DNA from: CAG-390 sp045541375
Lineage (GTDB): Bacteria; Bacillota; Clostridia; Oscillospirales; CAG-272
Length of the DNA stretch: 26,721 bases
Assembly (NCBI GenBank): GCA_045541375.1
Contig: JAZQJB010000072.1
Location: forward strand, 1 to 26,721
Direction of reading: 5' to 3'
The notes beneath the pieces are model-generated. The model made no database searches. It had not been told where the DNA came from and saw only the letters and a program-made list of their open reading frames with translations. Below, piece after piece: positions 1-7,114 of this stretch (its first letter is position 1; every line of letters starts with the position of its first letter). The translations under genes were made by a program, and so were the position numbers.

Positions 1-103
<103 letters not shown>

Positions 104-371
104 TTGTATATAAACGATTCCAAAGAACCGTTCAAATCATAATTCAGAGCTTTTGCTCTTAGCACTAGTACAAATACTAGCTCATTTTTCCTTACGGTTT
201 TACCCGTTTGGATTTACCTTTGAGTTCGTGTTTTCTCAAAATCTTTGACCGACTTCCTCGCACAAACCTTATTTAACAACTCCCGATTTTCATCAAGAGT
301 CAAGCTTGTACTTCTTAGTCTGTTGTTCAATTTTCAATGACCTCGCTTCCGCTCTGCGCGACAGCTTGTAT
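104..371 (-). other. rRNA operon leader (pre-16S)
   Basis: About 270 nt separate the rRNA promoter from the 16S gene. On the minus strand the leader holds small hairpins (CTAGTA at 165-170 with TACTAG at 175-180; AGAGC at 146-150 with GCTCT at 155-159). It also holds GGTTCTTTGGAATCG near 115-130, which resembles the TTCTTTGAAAA boxA antitermination element of Firmicutes. The boxA call is inference. The partner of any RNase III processing stem would lie downstream of 16S, outside the window. No protein gene is credible here. Confidence 0.7.
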
Positions 372-400
372 ATTATACCACTTTCATCCCACTTTGTCAA
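372..400 (-). promoter_or_regulatory. rRNA operon promoter
   Basis: On the minus strand there is a perfect TTGACA (395-400), a 17-bp spacer and a perfect TATAAT (372-377) in the context GTGGTATAAT, so the -10 is also extended (TGn). The 40 bp upstream (401-440) are rich in A-tracts on the coding strand, as in an UP element. Its position ahead of the 16S leader makes it the rrn promoter. Confidence 0.9.
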
Positions 401-512
401 GCGTTTTTTCAAAGTTTTTTTGGATTTTTTGATGATTTGTGAAACATTTACAACAAGAAATCTTTGACAAAGCGTTATCGGAGTGCAATTTGCACAACGA
501 TCTTTAAGAAAC

Positions 513-539
513 ACACCCTCCGAGTGGTTCGAAGGGTGT
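513..539 (-). terminator. Intrinsic terminator of the SGNH hydrolase operon
   Basis: ACACCCT (513-519) pairs with AGGGTGT (533-539), with an extra inner CGA/TCG helix. On the minus strand the stem is followed by GTTTCTTAAAG. It lies 15 bp downstream of the hydrolase stop codon and isolates that operon from the rRNA promoter further along the same strand. Confidence 0.75.
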
Positions 540-554
540 ATTTTGCTTTGAAAA

Positions 555-1706
555 TTAGTTTTTGAAATACTCTTCGGGAACAGACCAAGCCATCTGTTTT
601 GCGCCCGCAAGCGAGGGGTGGAGATGGTCGCCGCTATCGTATTCGGGGATCATTTGTTGCGGGTCATCCTCGCGGCGGACTGCGGCTTCGAAGTCAACAA
701 CTCCGTCGTGTTCGTCCGTGGTTCTGATCCATTCGTTTGCAGCGAGTCGGATATCTTCTCTGTAGCCGCCGTCATTGAGGCAACGAGGGCAAGGCAGCAG
801 TGTTGCGAAATAGATCTTGAGCCCAAGTTTACGTGCAATAGCAATGTAGGTTCTGTAGCCTTCGATGAGCTCTTCGGGTGTGGGAAGCTCGCTCATAGGG
901 CAGATGGGATTATTTACGCCGGGGTGGATGATGTCATTGATGCCGTGGAGTATGATAACGGATTCCGCGCCGACTGCTGTATCGAGTGTGTGCTCGAATC
1001 GTTTGATTCCGGCTTCGCCCCAATGCTTCTTGATGCGGACTTTATATTCGCGTAGAACACGGTTGCCGCCGATTCCGCGGCGGATGATGGCTCTGTTATC
1101 GATGCCGAGTTCAGTGAGGCGGCGCGCAAAGCAATCGGGCCAAGGCTGTGCGGTGATCGAATCACCAAACGCTACGATAGAACCGCAATCTTCGCGGGTT
1201 AGGTAATCTATAGAATGGATGAGTACATAAGGTCCGCCATCGCCGACTGTGAGCCACGGGATGTCATCGGCACCGGCATAGTCGCCCTGCGAATAATACT
1301 TTGTAATGTAGTGACCGCTGTTCCAATGACCGCTGCGGAGCTCGGTTCTTTCCTTTATATAAAAGCTTACGAAATATTCCTCCGCGGGTACGAGTTCAAA
1401 ATCGGCGGGATCGCTCGTACATTCTGCACCGGGTGCGAGGGTGAAGCCTGACTTTCCGCCAAAGAGGACTTCAACGGTTGTGCCGGGCTTTGCTTCTTTG
1501 TTGACGGAACGCTTCGCCACGAAGACTTTATCGACGGTGACCGATTCGGTTCCGTAGAGGTTTGAGAAATGAAGTCTTACCGCGCTTGCGGGCATGGTGG
1601 GATAGATCACGTATCTGAACGTGATGTCCTCGATGTAATCCGTGATAGTCTGAGTGGTGGTGTCGATAGCCGTACCCCAACCGCAGACCCATTTAGTGTT
1701 AGCCAT
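555..1706 (-). CDS. SGNH/GDSL hydrolase family esterase
   Basis: A 383-residue protein with an N-terminal beta-sandwich-like region (about 1-165) and a C-terminal SGNH hydrolase domain. Visible blocks are VAFGDSITA with the nucleophile Ser183, GIGGNR (about 211-216), HGIND (block III) and DHLHP, where Asp360 and His363 complete the catalytic set. Family knowledge says such enzymes hydrolyse esters, often acetyl groups on polysaccharides; the substrate is unknown. No signal peptide is visible, so it is probably cytoplasmic. The start has a good site (GAAAGGAAGA). It follows the YitT-family gene by only 19 bp and is probably co-transcribed, ending at the 513-539 terminator. Confidence 0.9.
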   Translation of the reverse strand: MANTKWVCGWGTAIDTTTQTITDYIEDITFRYVIYPTMPASAVRLHFSNLYGTESVTVDKVFVAKRSVNKEAKPGTTVEVLFGGKSGFTLAPGAECTSDPADFELVPAEEYFVSFYIKERTELRSGHWNSGHYITKYYSQGDYAGADDIPWLTVGDGGPYVLIHSIDYLTREDCGSIVAFGDSITAQPWPDCFARRLTELGIDNRAIIRRGIGGNRVLREYKVRIKKHWGEAGIKRFEHTLDTAVGAESVIILHGINDIIHPGVNNPICPMSELPTPEELIEGYRTYIAIARKLGLKIYFATLLPCPRCLNDGGYREDIRLAANEWIRTTDEHDGVVDFEAAVRREDDPQQMIPEYDSGDHLHPSLAGAKQMAWSVPEEYFKN

Positions 1707-1725
1707 AGTTTATCTTCCTTTCAAA

Positions 1726-2610
1726 TTAATTCGTATTATCTCTGAAGCCCTTGCCCATGATCTCACTTGTTTTGGTGATGATCATAAAGGCACCGGGATC
1801 GATCTCGTAGACTTTTTTGCGAAGTCTGATCGCTTCGGAGCGGCGGCAGACGGTCATCAGGACGGTCTTGTTTTCTCCCGTATACGCGCCGTGCGCCGAA
1901 ATGACGGTCACGCCGTGTTTTATTTCCTTTAATATGTAATCGTTGATCTCGTCAGGCTTGACGGTGATGATCGTGAAGGATTTGCAAAGGTTGATCGAGT
2001 CGATGATATCATCGACGACAAAGACTTTTGCGAACAGACCGAGGAGGGAGAAAAGTCCGGTTTGAGGATCGATGGTTATTCCCTGCTCCCCGAATCTGAT
2101 GAAGGTCATGGCGGCAATGAGGAAGTCTGTGCACAGAAGCGCGGTGCCGACGTTCATAGAGGTGTACTTCTTCAGAACGAGGGCGACAATGTCTGTTCCG
2201 CCGGAGGATGCGCGGCATTTGAAGATTATTGCAGAGCCGACGCCCGTAAGAAGCACGGCATAGACGAGCTCGAGAAGCGGATATGATGTCAACGGTGCCG
2301 AAAGCGGGACGAGCGTTTCAAACAACCAGTTTTCAAGCGAGAGCATCAAAGAACAATAGATGGTAAGGATTCCGCACTCCTTGCCGAGCACTATTACACC
2401 GACAATAAGTAAGAGGACGTTGATTATCATCATATACACCGACTGGGTCAGTACGGGAAAGATGTTGGCGAGAATTATCGCAACGCCGCTGACGCCGCCG
2501 GTCGCAAAACCGTTGGGTGCTTTGAAGAAATAAATTCCTATCGCCATCAAAAGGACGCCGAGGTTCATAAAGAGCCAGGTTTTCAGATTCAGCCTGTTAT
2601 TTTTTGTCAT
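1726..2610 (-). CDS. YitT family integral membrane protein (DUF2179 C-terminus)
   Basis: A 294-residue protein with five to six hydrophobic segments in residues 10-210 and a soluble C-terminal domain of about 80 residues. The family signature is clear: a GGVSGVAII segment near 37-46, CRASSGGTDIVAL in the membrane part, and the C-terminal domain HGVTVI...GAYTGENKTVLMTVCRR...DPGAFMIITKTSEIMGKGF. YitT proteins (DUF161/DUF2179) are widespread in Firmicutes; their transport or sensing role is not established. It has its own near-consensus promoter and is first gene of a two-gene unit with the SGNH hydrolase downstream. Confidence 0.92.
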   Translation of the reverse strand: MTKNNRLNLKTWLFMNLGVLLMAIGIYFFKAPNGFATGGVSGVAIILANIFPVLTQSVYMMIINVLLLIVGVIVLGKECGILTIYCSLMLSLENWLFETLVPLSAPLTSYPLLELVYAVLLTGVGSAIIFKCRASSGGTDIVALVLKKYTSMNVGTALLCTDFLIAAMTFIRFGEQGITIDPQTGLFSLLGLFAKVFVVDDIIDSINLCKSFTIITVKPDEINDYILKEIKHGVTVISAHGAYTGENKTVLMTVCRRSEAIRLRKKVYEIDPGAFMIITKTSEIMGKGFRDNTN

Positions 2611-2645
2611 AGCTTGCCGCCTTTTCTTTAATCGAATTCGCGTAT

Positions 2646-2674
2646 ATTATATCATTAAATGGAAGAATAATCAA
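2646..2674 (-). promoter_or_regulatory. Promoter of the YitT-SGNH operon
   Basis: Minus strand: TTGATT (2669-2674), 17-bp spacer, TATAAT (2646-2651), about 35 bp ahead of the YitT start codon. It is divergent from the rpsF promoter, with about 90 bp between the two -35 elements. Confidence 0.8.
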
Positions 2675-2764
2675 TAGTTTTGCGAAAAAGGTGAGTAATT
2701 TGTCTGATTTTCAGCAACAGTTTGCAACAACAAATCAATAATAGAAAAATATTTCAAAAACCTA

Positions 2765-2793
2765 TTGACAAATGAAGAAGTTTGTGGTATAAT
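2765..2793 (+). promoter_or_regulatory. Promoter of the rpsF-ssb-rpsR operon
   Basis: Perfect TTGACA (2765-2770), 17-bp spacer and TATAAT (2788-2793) in the context TTTGTGGTATAAT. A 17-nt A-rich element, AAAAATATTTCAAAAAC (2745-2761), sits directly upstream and recurs at the rpmB promoter at the same distance from the -10. Confidence 0.92.
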
Positions 2794-2799
2794 GTTGAT

Positions 2800-2879
2800 T
2801 TGGTACGGGAAAATTCTTTAATCCCGTCTCCTTGGCACAGGAGAGACCTGTGTCCTGACGTCCATAAGGAGGTAAAAAT
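2800..2879 (+). promoter_or_regulatory. Structured rpsF 5' leader, candidate S6:S18 autoregulatory element
   Basis: The ~80-nt leader can form ACGGGA/TCCCGT (about 2805-2826). It can also form two mutually exclusive hairpins: TCTCCT (2827-2832) with AGGAGA (2839-2844), or GGCACAGG (2834-2841) with CCTGTGTC (2847-2854). A CCG lies at 2824-2826 and the AAGGAGG ribosome binding site follows. In many bacteria the S6:S18 complex binds its own rpsF leader at a motif with a conserved CCG next to a stem, so the position fits. I cannot confirm the match without the Rfam model. Confidence 0.45.
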
Positions 2880-3317
2880 ATGGATAACAAAATCACCAAT
2901 GCGTATGAACTCCTGTTCATCACCGACCTCACCGCAGGCATTGAGGCTGCTGAGGCTGTTGCGAACAAGTTCATCTCCCGCGTCGAGAAGAACGGCGAGA
3001 TCATCGACGTAACCACTTGGGGTAAGCGCCGTCTTGAGTACCCCATCAACGACAAGAACGAAGGCTTCTACACCATCATCACCTTCCGTGCTCCCGCTGA
3101 TTATCCCCACGAGCTCGAGAGAAGACTCAACATCGATGAGAACGTAATGCGTAGCCTTATCCTCAAGCTTGATGAAGCTGAGGCTGAAAAGGTTGCACGC
3201 CGCGCTGCCGACAAGGCTGCTGCTGCAGCTGCTGCTCCCGCTGAGGTAGTTGCAGAAGAGGCTCCCGTAGCTGAGGAAGCTCCCGCAGAGGAAGCTGCTC
3301 CCGCTGACGCTGAGTAA
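2880..3317 (+). CDS. rpsF: 30S ribosomal protein S6 with long Ala/Glu tail
   Basis: The first ~95 residues are a normal S6: YELLFIT near the start, WGKRRLEYPINDKNEGFYTI (about 47-66), ELERRLNIDENVMRSLILK (about 79-97). S6 pairs with S18 on the platform of the 30S subunit. The remaining ~48 residues are a low-complexity tail of Ala, Glu, Pro and Val, so the protein is 145 residues instead of about 95. The start has a strong AAGGAGG site. It is first in rpsF-ssb-rpsR, the classic bacterial order. Confidence 0.97.
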   Translation: MDNKITNAYELLFITDLTAGIEAAEAVANKFISRVEKNGEIIDVTTWGKRRLEYPINDKNEGFYTIITFRAPADYPHELERRLNIDENVMRSLILKLDEAEAEKVARRAADKAAAAAAAPAEVVAEEAPVAEEAPAEEAAPADAE

Positions 3318-3335
3318 TCTCAAAGGCTGACAGCT

Positions 3336-3794
3336 ATGGCAAATCTCAGTCTTAACAAGGTTGTACTCTGCGGTCGACTCACAAGTGACCCTGAGCTCAA
3401 GACAACCGCTACTGGCATTTCGGTAGTTTCTTTCACCCTTGCAGTTAACCGCCCCTACCGCACCACCGACGCGAATTCGAATCAGCCTTCCGCAGATTTC
3501 ATCAGCGTTGTTGCTTGGAGACAGAGAGCTGAATTCATCGCTCGTTACTTCAAGAAGGGTTCTTCCCTTTGCGTTACCGGCTCGATCCAGACCAGAAAGT
3601 GGACTGATCAGCAGGGTCAGAACAGATATGCGACCGAAGTTGTCGTAGACGATGCTATGTTCGTCGATTCCCGAAACGAGGGTCCGGCAAGAGACACTGC
3701 TCCCGCCGCATCCTATTCTGCCGAGCCCTATGCTACGCCCGGCGCTGCAGAAAGCTTTGACATCATCAAAGACGATGATGATCTTCCTTTCTGA
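3336..3794 (+). CDS. ssb: Single-stranded DNA-binding protein
   Basis: A 152-residue SSB. The N-terminal OB fold (about 1-110) shows LNKVVLCGRLTSDPELK, FTLAVNRPYR and DFISVVAWRQRAEFIARYFKKGS. A flexible Ala/Pro/Ser-rich linker follows, then the acidic tip DDDDLPF, the docking site for SSB partner proteins in replication and repair. It lies between rpsF and rpsR, 18 bp after rpsF. The ribosome binding site is weak (AAAGG), which suggests partial coupling to rpsF. Confidence 0.97.
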   Translation: MANLSLNKVVLCGRLTSDPELKTTATGISVVSFTLAVNRPYRTTDANSNQPSADFISVVAWRQRAEFIARYFKKGSSLCVTGSIQTRKWTDQQGQNRYATEVVVDDAMFVDSRNEGPARDTAPAASYSAEPYATPGAAESFDIIKDDDDLPF

Positions 3795-3827
3795 TAATCA
3801 ATTATAATTTATAAGGAGTATTTAATT

Positions 3828-4097
3828 ATGGATAGACAGCCTACCCAGGAGCGCGCACCTCGCGCAGCTCGTCCTGCAAACGCTAACCGTCGCCGCAGAA
3901 AGGTTTGCATCTTCTGCGAAGAAAACATCAGCTACATCGATTACAAGGATGCATCCCGCCTCCGCAAGTTCATCAGCGAGCGCGGCAAGATCCTTCCCCG
4001 CCGTGTTTCCGGCACCTGCGCTAAGCACCAGAGAGAGCTTCAGACCGCTATCAAGCGCGCTCGTCACGCAGCTCTTCTTCCCTTCGTAGATGATTGA
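3828..4097 (+). CDS. rpsR: 30S ribosomal protein S18
   Basis: An 89-residue S18 with a basic N-terminal extension (about 1-24) and the family core: KVCIFCEENISYIDYKDASRL, GKILPRRVSGTCAKHQRELQ and AIKRARHAALLPF. The CxxC pair plus the Cys and His of GTCAKHQ form the zinc-ribbon (C+) version found in many Firmicutes. AAGGAGT lies a normal distance upstream. Last gene of the operon; a strong terminator follows at 4122. Confidence 0.97.
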   Translation: MDRQPTQERAPRAARPANANRRRRKVCIFCEENISYIDYKDASRLRKFISERGKILPRRVSGTCAKHQRELQTAIKRARHAALLPFVDD

Positions 4098-4121
4098 TCG
4101 AAATAACTGATCTATAAAAAT

Positions 4122-4144
4122 GACCGTCCGAAATTCGGACGGTC
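4122..4144. terminator. Bidirectional terminator between rpsR and the zinc-ribbon gene
   Basis: GACCGTCCGA (4122-4131) and TCGGACGGTC (4135-4144) form a perfect 10-bp stem with a 3-nt loop. On the plus strand GTTTTTTATAT follows; on the minus strand the stem is followed by ATTTTTATAG. It therefore serves the rpsR operon and the convergent minus-strand gene ending at 4150. Confidence 0.92.
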
Positions 4145-4149
4145 GTTTT

Positions 4150-4851
4150 TTATATAAAGAATCTTTTTTTGAGCGATTCGCGGAGGGGTCTTGCGATGGC
4201 GATAACTATAAGCATCATTCCCGCAAGGAAACACGCGATAAGGGGGATGATCGACCAGAAGAAATCGAAGATCATTCGGTCGAGGAAGGTTATGTTCATA
4301 AAGAACTCGATAACGACGCACAGCACTCCCACTGCTATAAACGTGCCGCCAGCGATATAGAGTCTGCCGCGGCGGGTGTATCTGAGAAGCGTGACGACCG
4401 TGCAAACGAGAAGCGCGACGAAAACGAGTATTGGAAACGCGAAGGTTAGAAACCAATCGCCTTCTGTCTGGAAATTTACGTAAAGCAGGAAGACACCGAG
4501 GACACCGAACGATATCGGGCAGAAGATCACGGGATTGGGGCGATAAAACCACGATGGGAGGATGAATATTGAATAGAACAGAATGATTCCTCCGATGGGG
4601 TAGCCTGCCCAGGTGAGTCCGTTGCCGAAATATAGGTCGCAGAACAATGTGATGGCTATCGGCATCAGGCAAAGGATGGTCAATATAAAGAGCACTCCTT
4701 GCGGGCGCATCTTTTCGCGTCCTTTGACATAGGCGGGGTAAGTTGGCTCCGCCTTATCGCGTACTATATCGGGGTGATAGACCGACGTTCCGCAAAGTGG
4801 GCATTTATTTTCGGTGTCAGCAAGCTCAACACCGCATTTTACACAGTACAT
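4150..4851 (-). CDS. Zinc-ribbon multi-pass membrane protein (DUF6320-like)
   Basis: A 233-residue protein. Residues 2-21 hold a zinc ribbon, CxxC ... CPLC, starting at the initiator (MYCVKCGVELADTENKCPLC). After a short basic linker come about six transmembrane segments. This layout fits the DUF6320 proteins of Clostridia, which I recall being encoded beside alcohol-acetyltransferase-like genes; that is from memory. It starts 10 bp after the fused esterase-acyltransferase, and its AAGGAG site overlaps that gene's stop codon, so the two are probably translationally coupled. The function is unknown; a membrane partner of the acyltransferase is inference. Confidence 0.8.
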   Translation of the reverse strand: MYCVKCGVELADTENKCPLCGTSVYHPDIVRDKAEPTYPAYVKGREKMRPQGVLFILTILCLMPIAITLFCDLYFGNGLTWAGYPIGGIILFYSIFILPSWFYRPNPVIFCPISFGVLGVFLLYVNFQTEGDWFLTFAFPILVFVALLVCTVVTLLRYTRRGRLYIAGGTFIAVGVLCVVIEFFMNITFLDRMIFDFFWSIIPLIACFLAGMMLIVIAIARPLRESLKKRFFI

Positions 4852-4861
4852 TTAGTTCTCC

Positions 4862-7027
4862 TTATCTTTGATTACTTTCAACCTTGACGTGAACGCCAAG
4901 TGCGCGAAGCTGTTCGTAGAACGCGAGCTCGAGCTCGGGCTTCTGCACGTTGCGGACGATGCTGATATTCACCTGCCCGCCGTAGGTTATCACGGCGCAG
5001 TTATAGGGCGTTTCGGGCAGGGGACCGATGATGAAATCGAATCTTTTGACGTATTCCTTCATCTCTTCGGGCAATGCAACGACACCGAGGTTTGACATAT
5101 CGAGGCAAGCCTTCTTTTCACCGACTGCGTTATAAACCATCTTCATTGCGATGTTCTTGATGAACAGCGGCATAATACGAAGGATGAAGGCTTTTTCGCT
5201 GTTGACGTTTTTGGTCATTCTTGCGGTCATTTCCTTTTTGGTTATGCCGTAACCCATCTGATGGTGGATCGATTTGCATACCTCATCGAACGTCCATTCG
5301 CCTAAACGCGGGTCAATTCCGGGGGTGATGTAGAGCGAAAAGTTGCGCAATGTGCGGCTTCCGTAGATCTTGCGAAGGTCCACAGGTAGCAGTATTTTGA
5401 CGGGCTTTTGCGCACGGCGGGGGAGTTGTCTATCCTGTATTTCAGAGATTGCACAGATAAGAGCGGATGCGAGGAAAGCGGTCACGGTTACGCCGTGGCT
5501 TTTTGCTTTTGCGCGCAGCTCGTCGGAATTTATCATAAAGGTGGTCAGATTTATAAATCCGTCCTTTTCGGGGATTCCGGAAAGCCTGTAAGAATTCGGC
5601 TCGGAACGGCTTTTTGAAACGTCGCCGCTGTTTTCAAGGAAGCTGTCGACAAGTTCCTCGGGGACGGGTTCTTCATCCCTATCAAGTACACCGTCGGTTG
5701 CGGGGACGTCTATTGAATATTTCAGTTCAAGATACTCCGCAAGAAGGGATTTGAGAAATATAAGTCCGCCATTTCCGTCGGTGAGCGCGTGATAGAACTC
5801 GACAGCGATGCGGTTATTATAGACCAGAACTCGGAGTGCGCACTTGCGGATATCCTCTATTGGCATATGCATCAGCGGCGAATGCATCTCATCGATGATC
5901 TCGGGTGCGCGGGAAAGCTCTTCAAGATAATACCAGAAAGTTCCTCGGCGAAGCTTTGCAGCTATCGAGGGGAAGCGGTGGATAGTGGTGTCAAGTGCCA
6001 GGCGGAGAATATCGCGGTTGATGGGCTCGGAAAGAGTTGCCGAAAGGCGGAAGGTGTTGTTCCAATTTCTGCGCTTTGCGGCAGGGTATATCTTTGCGGC
6101 ATTGTCAAGCTTCATCCAGCGAAGCTTTCTCGGCGCGGGGACTGCGCCGTCGATGAAGCTTTCCATTTCGGCAAAGTCGCCTTTATGCTCCTTGAGGCTG
6201 TAGATCGTATAAGCGTGCCACATAGCTTCTCCGACGATCATTTTGCATTCTCTGCCCGTGTGGACGAGCTTTCGCTCAAGAATCTGTGCATCATCGAAAA
6301 GCATTTCGTTCGATCCGACAAAGATAAGCGAGGGCGGCATTGCGGAAACGTCCGCAAATATCGGTGAGATCTCAGGATTCTGAGGATCACCGTTTTCTCC
6401 GACGTAAGAATCCGCGAAGAATTTGAGTCTGTTATAGGTAAGAGCAATGTCAACGTCGGCTCTCGATTTGATACTGTCGCCCGAAAGAGTCAGATCGACC
6501 CAAGGAGATATCGCGATAATACCGGCAGGCACTTCTCTGCCCTGTGAGGCAAGACGAAGGCAAAGGGCGTAGCAAAGTCCACCACCTGCACTCTCGCCGC
6601 AGAGAATTATAGATTTAGGAGAAATTCCGCATTCAACCAGGTATTCATAAGAGCGCAGAACATCATCGACAGCAGCGGGATAAGGTGCCTCGGGGGCAAG
6701 TCGGTATGCAGGGGCAAAGACTCGCAAGCCGAGATTCTTTGCAAGAGTGGACGCAAAGCCTATTGCAAATTCTATATTTCCGCAGGTGTAGCCTCCGCCG
6801 TGAAGGTAGAGGATGACGGTATCGCTCTTTCGCGCTTCGGGATGGACCCAAGCTGCCTCGAATGCGCCAAAATCCTTTTTCTCGATCTCAAGCGTGCGGC
6901 CGGCAAGTCGGCGCATTAGTTCACCCGAGAGATCCTGAGCCTGGCGAAGCTGTTCAAGCGAGTATTTTTCAATTTTGGGAAAGATCGTTTCGATCTGCTT
7001 TCTGACAAATTTCTCTGAAAACGCCAT
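4862..7027 (-). CDS. Fusion of an alpha/beta-hydrolase (HSL-type esterase) and an alcohol acetyltransferase-like domain
   Basis: One 721-residue chain with two enzyme-like halves. Residues ~1-300 are a hormone-sensitive-lipase-type hydrolase: oxyanion-hole HGGG (76-79), nucleophile in GESAGG (Ser146), SPWVDLT (174-180), an Asp at 245/246 and His271 in WHAY. Residues ~305-721 look like the condensation/PapA/ATF superfamily: a cofactor-independent acyltransferase with FYHALTDGNGG (His413, Asp417) in place of HHxxxDG, and DLRKIYGSRTLRNFSLY further on. Likely role: making or breaking an ester of a lipid or alcohol; the substrate is unknown. It has a strong site (AAGGAGCG) and its own promoter, and precedes the zinc-ribbon gene. 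No frameshift is needed for the fusion. Confidence 0.88.
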   Translation of the reverse strand: MAFSEKFVRKQIETIFPKIEKYSLEQLRQAQDLSGELMRRLAGRTLEIEKKDFGAFEAAWVHPEARKSDTVILYLHGGGYTCGNIEFAIGFASTLAKNLGLRVFAPAYRLAPEAPYPAAVDDVLRSYEYLVECGISPKSIILCGESAGGGLCYALCLRLASQGREVPAGIIAISPWVDLTLSGDSIKSRADVDIALTYNRLKFFADSYVGENGDPQNPEISPIFADVSAMPPSLIFVGSNEMLFDDAQILERKLVHTGRECKMIVGEAMWHAYTIYSLKEHKGDFAEMESFIDGAVPAPRKLRWMKLDNAAKIYPAAKRRNWNNTFRLSATLSEPINRDILRLALDTTIHRFPSIAAKLRRGTFWYYLEELSRAPEIIDEMHSPLMHMPIEDIRKCALRVLVYNNRIAVEFYHALTDGNGGLIFLKSLLAEYLELKYSIDVPATDGVLDRDEEPVPEELVDSFLENSGDVSKSRSEPNSYRLSGIPEKDGFINLTTFMINSDELRAKAKSHGVTVTAFLASALICAISEIQDRQLPRRAQKPVKILLPVDLRKIYGSRTLRNFSLYITPGIDPRLGEWTFDEVCKSIHHQMGYGITKKEMTARMTKNVNSEKAFILRIMPLFIKNIAMKMVYNAVGEKKACLDMSNLGVVALPEEMKEYVKRFDFIIGPLPETPYNCAVITYGGQVNISIVRNVQKPELELAFYEQLRALGVHVKVESNQR

Positions 7028-7057
7028 ATACTCGCTCCTTAAAAAACAATATAATAT

Positions 7058-7086
7058 ATTATACTAAAAAAAGTGCGGTCTGTCAA
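7058..7086 (-). promoter_or_regulatory. Promoter of the esterase-acyltransferase operon, overlapping the lnt terminator
   Basis: Minus strand: TTGACA (7081-7086), 17-bp spacer, TATAAT (7058-7063), about 30 bp before the start codon. The -35 hexamer lies across the 3' arm and loop edge of the terminator hairpin at 7076-7104. Confidence 0.88.
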
Positions 7087-7104
7087 GTCAAACCCGACAG
7101 ACCG
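7076..7104 (-). terminator. Terminator of the upp-rlu-lnt group
   Basis: Minus strand: CGGTCTGTC (from 7104) pairs with GACAGACCG (to 7076) around an 11-nt loop, followed by CACTTTTTTTAG. It lies 10 bp after the lnt stop codon. Confidence 0.9.
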
Positions 7105-7114
7105 AGATTTTTAT

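Noticed and set aside
293..610. 105-codon open frame across the rRNA leader
   Set aside because: It crosses the rRNA promoter and the hydrolase terminator and has no recognisable content.
3210..3310. GCT/GAG-rich run at the end of rpsF as a DNA repeat
   Set aside because: It is coding sequence for an Ala/Glu tail with mixed codons; no regular repeat unit is conserved at the DNA level.
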